A stretch of 42,446 nucleotides of DNA from JBFGCA01 sp041567315 (GCA_041567315.1 JBFGCA010000033.1:1-42446); one strand, 5' to 3'. Numbered from the stretch's first letter, positions 8,513 to 16,969 are shown. Program-made: numbers and translations. Notes: a model not told the origin generated them from the letters alone.

Positions 8513-10417
8513 ATGCGATTCGAGCGCTGGGAGCAGGTCCTGCTGATCGTCCTGGTGCTGGGCACCATCGCGCTTTTCCTCCGCGAGCTCCTCCCCAAGA
8601 TCCGCCACATCCGCGCCGGCCGTCCCGACCGGCCGCGCACCGACCGGCTCGGCGAGCGGCTGGCGCGGCTGGTCCGCGAGGTGGTCTTCCAGTCGCGGGT
8701 GGTCGGCGGCCGCCCAGTGGCCGGCACGCTCCACGCCCTGGTCTTCGCCGGCTTCGCCTTCTTCGCCCTGGAGACCGTCGACCACTTCCTCGAGCCGTTC
8801 GGGGTGCCCTTCCTGGGGCTGCTGCCGGGCGGCCTCGAGTCCGCGTTCAAGTCGTTCCTGGCCGTGGTCGCGGTGCTGGTCATCGTCGGCATCCTCGGGC
8901 TCGCCTTCCGGCGCTTCGTGCTGGTCAAAGTCTCGCCCGATCCCAAGTCCTGGTCCTCGGGCGTGGTGGCGCTGATGATCGCGCTGCTGATGGTCACCTA
9001 CCTCAACGGCATCGCCGCCGAGCCGGTCGCCGAGCGCGCCAACTGGTGGGTCCACGCGCTGCTGATCATCGCCTTCCCGCCGCTCATCCTGCGCTCCAAG
9101 CACTTCCACATCCTGATGGCGCCGGTCGACATCTTCTTCCGCACCCACTCGCTGGGCGAGTACCTGCCGCTGGAGCTCGACGAGGAGGCGCTGGCGGCCA
9201 GCGAGGAGGAGATCTCGCTGGGCCTCGAGACGATGGCCGACGTGCCGTGGAAGATGCGCATGGACTTCCTGACCTGCGTCGAGTGCAAGCGCTGCACCGA
9301 GCAGTGCCCGGCCTGGAACTGCGACCAGGAGCTCAACCCGCGCGGCTTCATCCTCGCCGGCCGCTCGATGCTGGGCAGCGACGGCCCGGTGGTGGGCGGC
9401 GTCCTCAGCGAGACCGCCCTCGGCCAGTGCACCAGCTGCGGCGCCTGCGAGAGCATCTGCCCGGTGGGGATCGAGCACCTGCAGGTGCTGATCGGCGCCA
9501 AACGCTCCCAGGCGCTGGCCACCGGCAAGGGGATGGTGGCCAGCGACTTCCTGCAGAAGATCGAGCGCTACGGCAACCCGTTCACCGCGCCGCAGGAGAA
9601 CCGCGCCAAGCTGATCGAGGAGCTGGGGATCCCGCTCTACGAGCCCGGCAAGACCGAATACCTGCTGTGGCTGGGTTGCGTGTGGAGCTACAACGAGGAC
9701 GCCCGCGGCAGCCTCCAAGCGCTGGTCCGGGTGCTCGACCGGGCCGGGGTGAGCTACGGGGTGCTGGCCGAGGAGTCGTGCAGCGGCCACCACTCGCGCC
9801 GCCAGGGCGAGGAGCTGCAGTTCCAGACCCTGGCCCGCGAGAACATCGAGCGCTTCCGCGAGGGCCAGGTGCGCAAGGTGCTCTCGCCCTGTCCGCACTG
9901 CTTCCACACCATCCGCCGCGAGTACCCGACCCTCGACGGCGACCTCGAGCTCGAGACCCTCCACCACTCCGAGCTGCTGGCCCGGCTGGTCCAGGAGGGC
10001 AAGCTGCAACTGGCACCGGCCACCAACGGCAAGCGCCTCACCTTCCACGACCCCTGCTACCTGGGCCGCTACGAGAGCGTCTACGACGCCCCGCGCCAGG
10101 TGGTCGCCGGCGCCGGCTTCGACCTCGTCGAGCTGCCCCGCCGCCGCCAGCGCTCCTTCTGCTGCGGCGGCGGCAGCGCCGGTTTCGACCGCCATTTCGA
10201 GGAGGAGCACCGCGTCGACCAGGAGCGCAAGCGCGAGATCGCCGCCTCCGGCGCCCAGGTCCTCGTCACCGCCTGCCCCGAGTGCAAGATGATGCTCGAC
10301 GCCGCCGTCGAAGAGACCAAGGACCTGGTCGAGCTGGTGGCCGAAGCGCTGCCGCCTGGTGAGGGTGCGACCCAACGCGAGAGCAAGGCCGCAAGCGGCG
10401 CTGATCTTCCTGCTTGA
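8513..10417 (+). CDS. Membrane Fe-S oxidoreductase of the HdrBC/EtfD-like type
   Basis: This probably carries electrons from soluble donors such as ETF to the quinone pool. The 634-aa protein has about five N-terminal membrane segments (residues 8-28, 72-90, 113-132, 148-164, 178-194) resembling the NarI-like module. Two [4Fe-4S] motifs follow: C255, C258, C261, C265 and C306, C309, C312, C316. Two cysteine-rich CCG-type domains lie around C389/C423/C460/C463 and C515/C550/C551/C588/C591. The first domain reads ESCSG and not CCG. The layout matches the family of mycobacterial EtfD. Neither etfAB nor acyl-CoA dehydrogenase genes lie in the window, so the electron donor is inferred. Confidence 0.8.
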   Translation: MRFERWEQVLLIVLVLGTIALFLRELLPKIRHIRAGRPDRPRTDRLGERLARLVREVVFQSRVVGGRPVAGTLHALVFAGFAFFALETVDHFLEPFGVPFLGLLPGGLESAFKSFLAVVAVLVIVGILGLAFRRFVLVKVSPDPKSWSSGVVALMIALLMVTYLNGIAAEPVAERANWWVHALLIIAFPPLILRSKHFHILMAPVDIFFRTHSLGEYLPLELDEEALAASEEEISLGLETMADVPWKMRMDFLTCVECKRCTEQCPAWNCDQELNPRGFILAGRSMLGSDGPVVGGVLSETALGQCTSCGACESICPVGIEHLQVLIGAKRSQALATGKGMVASDFLQKIERYGNPFTAPQENRAKLIEELGIPLYEPGKTEYLLWLGCVWSYNEDARGSLQALVRVLDRAGVSYGVLAEESCSGHHSRRQGEELQFQTLARENIERFREGQVRKVLSPCPHCFHTIRREYPTLDGDLELETLHHSELLARLVQEGKLQLAPATNGKRLTFHDPCYLGRYESVYDAPRQVVAGAGFDLVELPRRRQRSFCCGGGSAGFDRHFEEEHRVDQERKREIAASGAQVLVTACPECKMMLDAAVEETKDLVELVAEALPPGEGATQRESKAASGADLPA

Positions 10418-10470
10418 ACTTCGGTGGCCCTGATCCGGGCAGTCGGTGCGACTCGCCTCGATCCTCCCCA

Positions 10471-11721
10471 ATGAAGACCAGGGCGCCGCTGCCGGCCATA
10501 CTCGCGCTTCCTACCTGGACTCTCCTTTCCCTTCTCACCTGGCCTCTCCTGCTCATTGCCACGCCAGGGCGCGCCGGCGAGCTGAGCTTCGACCTGATCT
10601 TCGGCGAGCAACCCGAGGGCCGGCGGATCGCCCAGCCGGCCTGGTCGCCCGACGGCGACCGGCTGAGCTACCTGTGGGACGACGGGGCCGGCGCCGCGCT
10701 GTGGACCCTGGACGTCCCCGGCGGCGAGCCGCGGCGGCTGTTGCGGCTCGCCGAGCTGCAAGCGGAGGTCGGCACCGCGAAGCTCGAGAGCTATCTATGG
10801 GCTCCCGATGGCCGCCAGCTGTTGCTGGTCGCCGGCGGCGACCTGCTGCTGCTCGACGGCCTCGCTGCAAAACCGGACGGCCAGGGCGAATCGGCCGGAG
10901 GGCCGCCGGGTGAGGGCGGCGCCCGGCTGCGGCGCCTGACCTCCACCTGGCCGGCGGAGCAAGACCCCAAGTTCGACCCCCACGGCCGCTTCGTGGCCTT
11001 CGTGCGCGACGCCGACCGGGCGACCGGCCGCCACCCCGTCCTCATGTACCACTACGGCGGCCCCGGCTCGCAGGTGGTGGCCGACCGCTGGGAGCCCCGC
11101 CGCCGCGGCCTCTGGCACCGCCTGATGGCCGAGCGCGGCTTCGGAGTGCTGAAGGTCGACAACCGCGGCTCGGCCTTCTTCGGCAAGCCCGGCCAGGACC
11201 TCCTCCACCGCCGCTTCGGCGAGGTCAACCTCGCGGCCCAGCTCGCCGGCCTGGACTACCTCGCCACCCTCCCCTGGGCCGACCCAGCCCGCGTCGGCCT
11301 CTGGGGCGGCTCCGGGGGCGGCGCCAACACCCTCTACTGCCTCCTCAACCGCCCCGGCGTCTGGCGGGCCGGCGCCGCCTGGGCCCCGGTCACCGACTGG
11401 CGCCTCTACGACGCGATCTGGACCGAGCGCTACCTCGACCACCCCGCCGACAACCCCGACGGCTACCGCCTCTCCTCCCCCCAGACCTACGCCACCGCCC
11501 TCGCCGACCCCCTCCTCATCGCCCACGGCCTCGCCGACGACAACGTCCACGCCACCAACACCCTCCAGCTCCTCCACCGCCTCACCCAGGCCCGGCGCCC
11601 CTACGCCCCCCTCCTCTACCCCGACCAGAAACACCCCCTCACCGGCCCCCCCCGCCGCCACTTCTACGAACAGATGACCGCCTTCTTCGAGCGGCATCTC
11701 GGAGATGGCGGAACTGTCTGA
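10471..11721 (+). CDS. S9/DPP-IV-like peptidase with most of its beta-propeller missing
   Basis: The 416-aa protein has a signal peptide (about residues 1-35), a short stretch of propeller-type repeats (two SPDG/APDG blades, residues 55-180) and then, abruptly, the alpha/beta-hydrolase domain beginning HPVLMYHYGGPGSQ. The catalytic triad looks intact: Ser281 in GLWGGSGGG, Asp356/357 in GLADDNVH and His388 in DQKHPL. Family members are usually 650-750 aa with a full propeller before the hydrolase, so some 250-300 residues appear to be lost in frame near residue 183 (about nt 11017). The ATG at 10471 is chosen because it gives a clean signal peptide. Activity and gating are uncertain without the propeller. 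Confidence 0.75.
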   Translation: MKTRAPLPAILALPTWTLLSLLTWPLLLIATPGRAGELSFDLIFGEQPEGRRIAQPAWSPDGDRLSYLWDDGAGAALWTLDVPGGEPRRLLRLAELQAEVGTAKLESYLWAPDGRQLLLVAGGDLLLLDGLAAKPDGQGESAGGPPGEGGARLRRLTSTWPAEQDPKFDPHGRFVAFVRDADRATGRHPVLMYHYGGPGSQVVADRWEPRRRGLWHRLMAERGFGVLKVDNRGSAFFGKPGQDLLHRRFGEVNLAAQLAGLDYLATLPWADPARVGLWGGSGGGANTLYCLLNRPGVWRAGAAWAPVTDWRLYDAIWTERYLDHPADNPDGYRLSSPQTYATALADPLLIAHGLADDNVHATNTLQLLHRLTQARRPYAPLLYPDQKHPLTGPPRRHFYEQMTAFFERHLGDGGTV

Positions 11722-11809
11722 TCGGCAGTAGACCGGCGACTCAGGCTCCGGTGCCACGAGAGTTCAAAGAATCCGACTGAGCGCGACAAGAAATACCCAA
11801 TCCGACATA

Positions 11810-11945
11810 ATGAGCCACCGCGGGCAGGCAGGAGACGAGAAGGCGCTCGTCATCCTGAGCGGCGAGATCAGGACTCCACCAATCTCTCGCAAAGAAGGTC
11901 CTGGGCAGTGCTCGCCGCCTACTGCGGGAGTACGACGCAAGCTGA
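11810..11945 (+). pseudogene. Remnant of a HigB/RelE-type toxin gene with internal deletion
   Basis: From ATG 11810 the frame reads on to DEKALVILSGEIRTPPIS, the characteristic N-terminus of a HigB-like (phage Gp49-related) toxin. Shifting by one base near 11889 gives KVLGSARRLLREYDAS and a TGA at 11943-11945, the typical C-terminal helix of the same family. About 65 codons between them are gone and the frame is broken. The remnant ends 15 nt before the antitoxin gene, the usual toxin-antitoxin order. The undisrupted first frame runs to 11971 with an unrelated tail. No functional RNase can be made. Confidence 0.65.
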
Positions 11946-11960
11946 TGCTAGAGGTGCTCG

Positions 11961-12272
11961 ATGCCCCTTAGTAAACAAAAGAAGGCCCGAATTCGGGCAA
12001 TGGGCGGCAGAATCACGAGCGTCGAGGAGTGGCTCCACCTGACGCCTGAAGAGGTGGCGGTTCTGGACATGAAGATCCGGCTGGGTGGGGAAATCAAAGC
12101 GCGGCGGCGGCGGCAAAGACTCTCGCAGCAGCGGGCCGCAAAGATCCTGAAAACCAGCCAAGGCAGGGTTTCGAGGCTCGAGAGAGGGCAGGCGACCCTT
12201 GATCAGCTCGCCCGTTCGCTGTTGGCCCTTGGTGGCTCGCCGGAGGAGGTGGCACGGGCCATTGCCGGATAA
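11961..12272 (+). CDS. HigA-type XRE-family antitoxin
   Basis: The 103-aa protein begins MPLSKQKKARIRAMG and continues with a TVEEFL-like segment (SVEEWLHLTPEE) and a helix-turn-helix at about residues 45-85 (LSQQRAAKILKTSQGRVSRLERG). This is the standard HigA layout of an N-terminal toxin-binding part and a DNA-binding domain. It normally neutralises the adjacent toxin and represses the operon. Here the toxin upstream is broken, so this is an orphan antitoxin that might still act as a repressor or protect against related toxins. Confidence 0.8.
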   Translation: MPLSKQKKARIRAMGGRITSVEEWLHLTPEEVAVLDMKIRLGGEIKARRRRQRLSQQRAAKILKTSQGRVSRLERGQATLDQLARSLLALGGSPEEVARAIAG

Positions 12273-12289
12273 CGCCTTTCCCCAGAGCC

Positions 12290-15103
12290 TCAACCGAGGT
12301 CGAGCTCGCCGCAGTAGTTGAGGATCTCGGCCCGCGCGGCGTCGCGCAGGGCCACTGCCGCTGACCAGTCCGAGCCCTGCGGCCGGATCGGGGGGCGGAC
12401 GTGGACCGTGATCGCGCCGCGGCGGGGGATCCACTTGGTGTCGCGCAGCACCGAGCGGGAGCCGCGGATCGCCACCGGCACGACCGGCGTGCCGGTCTGG
12501 GTGGCCACGGAGAAGGCGCCGAGACGGAAGGGGCGCAGGCCCGGCGCCCGATCGAAGGTGCCCTCGGGGAAGAACAGCAGCGACTCGCCCGAGTGGAGGG
12601 CTTCGACTGCCTTCTGGATGTCCTCGAGACCCTGGCTGGGATCGAACCGCTCGACGAACAGGGTGCCCAGCCTGGAGAGCAGCAGCCGGGCCAGCACGCT
12701 CTTCTGGAGCTCGCGCTTGGCCAGGAATGCACCCTCCACGGGCAGCGCGGCGGTGAGCGCGAGGCCGTCGAGATAGCTGGCGTGGTTGGCCACCACGATC
12801 CAGGGTCCCTGGCCTTCGAGGTGCTCCAGACCCTCGACGCGGATGGCGGTGGAGGTCAGGCGCGCTAGCTCCCGAGCCGCCAGCCGGGCCGCCCGGCGCC
12901 GCCGGTTCAACCGCGGCAGCAGGGCGATGGCCGCGGCGGCCGGGACGGCAACGAGGGCCAGGACCGCCCAGAAACGGCCGGCGTAGACCAGCGCTCCCGC
13001 TGTGCGCGCCGAGCGCGCCGCCTGCGCCCGCGCGCTGGCGGCCGCGAGGCGGGTCACCTGCCACCAGGTAGATCGGACTCGGCCCTGGCGGCCGCTTTCG
13101 TAGAGCTCCCGGCAGGCCGTCCGCCGCAGCTTGCCGCTGGAGGTCTTGGGGACCGTCCGGGGGGCGGCCAGGACGACGTCATCGGCCGGCGCACCGACCA
13201 GATCGACCGCCACCGACTGGATGGCGTCGGTCAGCCGCCGGCGGGCCTCGGCGCCGGTCTCGCGGGTCTCGGCCAGGATCACCAGCCGCTCGGTTCCCGA
13301 CTCCGGATCGGGGCTGCCGAAGACCGCCACGCAGCCCTTGCGCACACCGCGGACCGCCCCTACCGCGCTCTCCAGCTCCTGCGGGTAGATGTTCTGCCCG
13401 GCGCGGATGATCATGTCCTTGGCGCGACCGGTGATGAACACCTCGCCGCCCGCGACGTAGGCCAGATCGCCCGAGTCCAGCCAGTCGCCGCGGAAGAGCT
13501 TCCGGGTGGCCTCCGGATTGCGGAAGTAGCCCGAGGTGGCCGACGGCCCACGGAATTCGAGCTGCCCCTCCTCGCGCTCGCCCAACTCGCTGCCGGCCGC
13601 GTCGACCACCCGGATCTCGTGATCCGGCAGCGGCGGACCGCAGCCGACGAACTCCACGGTTTCGCCGTCGTCGGGCGCGGCCGGCAGCGCCCGCCCGGAG
13701 CGCGTCAGCGAGTCTCGCTGGACGCGATCGACGACCACCTCCCTGCCGAGCGGCGGGAAGGCGAGGCCCAGCGAGCACTCCGCCAGACCGTAGACCGGCA
13801 TCATCGCGCCGCGTCGCAGGCCGTAGGGAGCGAAGCGCTCGGTGAATCGGCGGACCGTCTGCGGGCTGACCGGCTCGGCGCCGTTGAGCGTCGCCCGCCA
13901 AGACGACAGATCGAGCCCTTCGATCTCCTCGTCGCGGACCTTGTTCAGGCATAGCTCGTAGGCGAAGTTGGGGGCCGCCGACACGGTGCCGTGGTGATGG
14001 TGGACGGCCCACAGCCAGCGTGCCGGCCGCATCAGGAAGGTGACCGGCGACATCAGGACGAGGGGGAAGCCGTAGTACATCGTGGCCATCCAGGCCCCGA
14101 TCAGCCCCATGTCGTGGTAGAGGGGCAGCCAGCTCACGCAGACGTCCGCCGGGGTGAGCTCGACGGCGCGGCCGATCGTCCGCAGGTTGCTGAGCAGATT
14201 GGCATGGGTGAGGATGACGCCCTTGGGATCGGCGGTGCTGCCCGAGGTGAACTGCAAGAAGGCGGTGTCGTCCGCCCGCAGCCTGGCCAGCCGCGGCGCC
14301 GTCGACCCGCCCGCGATCTCCTCTGCAGTCACCACGCTGCGGAGCGTCTCGACCTGCGCCTTGAGCAGTTGCGCCAGGGGCCGCACCTGGTCGAAGGTGA
14401 TCAGGAACCGGGCCAGGGCGGTGGAGAGGATGCCGGCCTGCCGGCGGAGGTGGTCCTCGATCTGGCTCGGTCTCGCCGGCGGATAGAGCGGCACCGGCAC
14501 CCCGCCGGCCAGCAGCACGCCCAGAAACACCGCGAAGTAGCTCAGGCTGGTCGGCAGCATCAGACCGACGCTCTCGGCGGCCTCCAGACCCCGCTGCTGC
14601 AGACCGCCGGCAACCGCCAGCGAGCGCCTGAAGAGCTCGCCGTAGGTCATCTCCTCGGGCGGGCCGTCGGCGCTCAGGAAGGTGATCGTCGGGCGATCAG
14701 CGTGGCGCTCGACATGCCAGTCGACGACCTCGACCAGGGTGCGGCAGCGGTCCGGCGCCGCGGTGACGCCGGCCGGGGCCACCTGCGGCGTTCGGCTGGG
14801 CGCCGCCAGCGAAACCGGTGCGCCAGCGGTCTTGAGCGCGCGCAGCAGGTCGCGCGGGGTGTCGGCGGCGGCCAGGAGCCGCTCGGGCAGACCGACGCCG
14901 AAGTGGTCTTCGAGCCGGGTGATGAGCTCCACCCGCCCCAGGCTGTCGAGGCCGAGATCCCGGTCCAGCCGGCTGTCCAGATGGACCGCCGGCGGCGCCG
15001 ACGAGCCGGCGGCCGACTCCCCCGCCACCTTGCGCACGATGTCCAGCAAGGGTTCGGGGCCGACCTCGAACGACCGCGAGGTCTCGACGTCGTCGATCGT
15101 CAT
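12290..15103 (-). CDS. Fusion of acyl carrier protein, fatty acyl-AMP ligase and PlsC-type acyltransferase
   Basis: The 937-aa protein has three parts. Residues 15-95 are an acyl carrier domain with the phosphopantetheine serine Ser54 in LGLDSLG. Residues 120-670 are an ANL ligase with FTSGSTADPKG, WLPLYHDMGLIG, YGLAECSLG, TGRAKDMII and the catalytic lysine in SSGKLRR. These motifs resemble acyl-AMP ligases (FAAL) more than acyl-CoA ligases. After a membrane helix (707-729), residues 745-930 are a PlsC-type acyltransferase with NHASYLD (H774, D779) and FPEGT. The fusion could load a free fatty acid on its own carrier and pass it to a lysophospholipid or another acceptor (inference). It converges on higA. 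Confidence 0.85.
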   Translation of the reverse strand: MTIDDVETSRSFEVGPEPLLDIVRKVAGESAAGSSAPPAVHLDSRLDRDLGLDSLGRVELITRLEDHFGVGLPERLLAAADTPRDLLRALKTAGAPVSLAAPSRTPQVAPAGVTAAPDRCRTLVEVVDWHVERHADRPTITFLSADGPPEEMTYGELFRRSLAVAGGLQQRGLEAAESVGLMLPTSLSYFAVFLGVLLAGGVPVPLYPPARPSQIEDHLRRQAGILSTALARFLITFDQVRPLAQLLKAQVETLRSVVTAEEIAGGSTAPRLARLRADDTAFLQFTSGSTADPKGVILTHANLLSNLRTIGRAVELTPADVCVSWLPLYHDMGLIGAWMATMYYGFPLVLMSPVTFLMRPARWLWAVHHHHGTVSAAPNFAYELCLNKVRDEEIEGLDLSSWRATLNGAEPVSPQTVRRFTERFAPYGLRRGAMMPVYGLAECSLGLAFPPLGREVVVDRVQRDSLTRSGRALPAAPDDGETVEFVGCGPPLPDHEIRVVDAAGSELGEREEGQLEFRGPSATSGYFRNPEATRKLFRGDWLDSGDLAYVAGGEVFITGRAKDMIIRAGQNIYPQELESAVGAVRGVRKGCVAVFGSPDPESGTERLVILAETRETGAEARRRLTDAIQSVAVDLVGAPADDVVLAAPRTVPKTSSGKLRRTACRELYESGRQGRVRSTWWQVTRLAAASARAQAARSARTAGALVYAGRFWAVLALVAVPAAAAIALLPRLNRRRRAARLAARELARLTSTAIRVEGLEHLEGQGPWIVVANHASYLDGLALTAALPVEGAFLAKRELQKSVLARLLLSRLGTLFVERFDPSQGLEDIQKAVEALHSGESLLFFPEGTFDRAPGLRPFRLGAFSVATQTGTPVVPVAIRGSRSVLRDTKWIPRRGAITVHVRPPIRPQGSDWSAAVALRDAARAEILNYCGELDLG

Positions 15104-15172
15104 ACGCCCGTCCTCGTCGCCGATTCCATTGCCGGCAGAGGGCGGCAGCCGCCGGTCCGGGCGGGCCCCAGT

Positions 15173-15856
15173 CTACCGACTTCGGCCCACCGCCACCGAG
15201 CGCGCCGCTCCTCGGTCGCGCCGCGCGTGGGCGGTGGTGCGCCAGACGAGGCCGTTGCGGCGGAAGGTCTCGACGAAGCCGGCGGCGGCGAGCAGGCGGT
15301 CGAGGTCGGCGGTGGGGTGGACCCAGGTCCGGAAGTCGCTGCGGGTGAGGCGGCGGCCGAGGTTCTGGAGCCAGACGACGGCGCGGACGTACCAGCGGTC
15401 GAGCGGGTAGCTCGCCGCCCAGAGGCGGCGCGCGAGGCGGGTGGAGGCGGCAACCAGCGGCTCGAGGTCGGGGTAGCAGCAAAGGACGCGGTCGAGGGTG
15501 ACGAGGTCGGCTGCCGGGAGGCCTTCGGCGACTTCGACGAGGTCGCCGGAGACCAGGCGCAGGCGGTCGGCGTGGCCGCGGCGCTCGGCCTCCTTGCCGG
15601 CCGTTTCGAGGTAGGCGGCGGCGGCTTCGACGAGGACGGCGCCAGCGGCGCCGCCGGCGAGGCGCTCGTGACAGATCACCCCGACGCCCGCCCCTACGTC
15701 GAGCAGGGTCGCCTCGGGCGGCCCGTTCTTGCGGAGCGCTTCGAGGATGGCGCGGGTGGTGCGGTCGGGACCGCGGCGGTGGTAGCGCTGGAGGTCGGCC
15801 CGGGCGGTCGCCGGGCCCAGCTCACGGTCGGCCGCCCGGCACTGCGGGCAGGTCAC
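15173..15856 (-). CDS. Class I SAM-dependent methyltransferase
   Basis: The 227-aa protein starts MTCPQC, and motif I (LLDVGAGVG) lies at about residues 51-59. An acidic residue after the second strand follows (VLVEAAAAYL), then SGDLVE and a distinctive LDRVLCCYPD motif. The latter occurs in a family of uncharacterised methyltransferases distantly like BchM. The substrate is unknown. GTG at 15856 is preceded by AAGGAG at 15863-15868, which supports that start. It follows ybaK with only 3 nt between the genes, so the two are probably cotranscribed. Confidence 0.75.
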   Translation of the reverse strand: MTCPQCRAADRELGPATARADLQRYHRRGPDRTTRAILEALRKNGPPEATLLDVGAGVGVICHERLAGGAAGAVLVEAAAAYLETAGKEAERRGHADRLRLVSGDLVEVAEGLPAADLVTLDRVLCCYPDLEPLVAASTRLARRLWAASYPLDRWYVRAVVWLQNLGRRLTRSDFRTWVHPTADLDRLLAAAGFVETFRRNGLVWRTTAHARRDRGAARSVAVGRSR

Positions 15857-15859
15857 GCG

Positions 15860-16336
15860 CTACTCCTTGAGGTCGGCGCCCGAGGCCCCGGTCGCCCGGG
15901 CGAGGGCCGCCGGGGTGATCTCGAAGACCGCGAAGGGGCTGCCGGCCGCCGCCCAGACGGTCTCGTAGCGGGCCAGGTCTTCGTCGAGCAGGGTCAGGAG
16001 CGGCTGGGGGTGGCCCACGGGCGGCACGCCGCCGATCGCGTAGCCGGTGTGCTGGCGCACGAAGGCGGCGTCGGCCTTCTCCACCGGCTCGCCCGCCAGC
16101 GCCGCGAGCTTCTCGACGTCGGCGCGGTTGGAGCCGCTCATCACCGCCAGCACCGGCTTCCCGCTCCGCGACGCCCTGAAGACCAGCGACTTGGCGATCT
16201 CCCCCACCGTGCAGCCGATCGCCTCGGCCGCCGCCTTGGCGGTGCGGGTCGAGTCCGGCAGCTCGACGACTCGCACCGCGAGGCCCAGCTCGCGGAGCGC
16301 GTGGGCGACCCTCTGCGGACCCGGGAGCGACGGCAC
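15860..16336 (-). CDS. ybaK: YbaK/EbsC-type aminoacyl-tRNA deacylase
   Basis: Family members hydrolyse mischarged tRNAs, classically Cys-tRNA(Pro). The 158-aa protein shows the family blocks in order: TVGEIAKSLVF with the conserved lysine, VMSGSNRADVEKL, and the GYAIGGVPPVGH loop. Length and N-terminus (QRVAHALRELGL) match the family. The start is GTG at 16336. TACGAT at 16340-16345 on the minus strand could be a -10 element, giving a nearly leaderless message. It is cotranscribed with the methyltransferase downstream. Confidence 0.9.
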   Translation of the reverse strand: MPSLPGPQRVAHALRELGLAVRVVELPDSTRTAKAAAEAIGCTVGEIAKSLVFRASRSGKPVLAVMSGSNRADVEKLAALAGEPVEKADAAFVRQHTGYAIGGVPPVGHPQPLLTLLDEDLARYETVWAAAGSPFAVFEITPAALARATGASGADLKE

Positions 16337-16483
16337 CTCGACATCGTAGCAACCCGCGTCGGTCCCGCGGAGGGTAGCGGTACAGCAAGCCGAGGCTGTC
16401 CACTTCTCCGCCGGCGGCGTCTGCCTGCCGGGAGACGCCCCGCGGCCCCTGACCGCCGGCGCCGGTCCCGGGCGGATGACTGA

Positions 16484-16496
16484 GATAGGCTCTATC
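16484..16496 (+). promoter_or_regulatory. 13-bp palindrome overlapping a -10-like box ahead of the DUF1569 gene
   Basis: GATAG and CTATC form a perfect inverted repeat around GCT. The TAGGCT inside it (16487-16492) sits 22 bp before the start codon at 16514 and could be the -10 element. A regulator bound to the palindrome would block this promoter. No -35 consensus is evident. The rest of the 177-bp divergent region (16337-16513) shows nothing else recognisable. Confidence 0.3.
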
Positions 16497-16513
16497 CGTT
16501 ACCACCAGCCGCG

Positions 16514-16969
16514 ATGCAGATCTGGCGCAGTCTGTTCGACGAGGCCTGCCGGCAGGGGATCCTGGACCGCCTGCGGCGGCTGGAGCCCGAGGCGCCGGGG
16601 CGCTGGGGCCGGATGAGCGCGCCGCAGATGGTGGCGCATCTGACCGACCAGATGCACCACGCGCTGGAGGACAGCCCGGTGGCGGCGCGCCAGGGGCCGC
16701 TGCGCTGGCCGCCGGTGCGGTGGGCGTCGATCTATCTGGTGCCCTGGCCGCGGGGGCGGATCAAGGGGCCGCCGGAGGCCTTCCTCACCCGGCCGACTTC
16801 GTGGGCGAAAGACGTCGAGGCGTTGGCGGCGCTCATCGGACGCTTCGCGGCCCGCGGCCCGGAGGCCGACTGGCCGCAGCACGCGCTCTTCGGCCTGATG
16901 AGCGGCCGCGACTGGGGCGTCTTCTGCCACAAGCACTTCGACTACCACCTGCGGCAGTTCGGGGCGTAG
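16514..16969 (+). CDS. DUF1569/DinB-superfamily protein
   Basis: The 151-aa protein resembles the DUF1569 branch of the DinB four-helix metalloenzymes. RWGRMSAPQMVAHLTDQM in the first helix pair and HKHFDYHLRQFG at the C-terminus carry the histidines that would bind the metal. The family is often linked to thiol-dependent or stress functions, but the reaction of this branch is unknown. It stands alone between divergent ybaK and convergent fabF. Confidence 0.7.
   Translation: MQIWRSLFDEACRQGILDRLRRLEPEAPGRWGRMSAPQMVAHLTDQMHHALEDSPVAARQGPLRWPPVRWASIYLVPWPRGRIKGPPEAFLTRPTSWAKDVEALAALIGRFAARGPEADWPQHALFGLMSGRDWGVFCHKHFDYHLRQFGA

Noticed and set aside
8440..8560. trp leader peptide with attenuator ahead of aroDE-trpE
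   Set aside because: No tandem Trp codons, hairpin pair or T-run were found, and the divergent gap is only 36 bp.
8477..10471. Long minus-strand open frame extending aroDE upstream to more than 1,100 codons
   Set aside because: The extra part is antisense to the Fe-S oxidoreductase gene, has no homology and is a by-product of high GC content. The DHQ dehydratase domain begins at the ATG at 8476.
13991..16483. 830-codon plus-strand open frame
   Set aside because: It lies antisense to the ligase fusion, methyltransferase and ybaK genes, all of which have clear motifs. Its translation is compositionally biased (Gly, Arg, Asp, His) without any domain.
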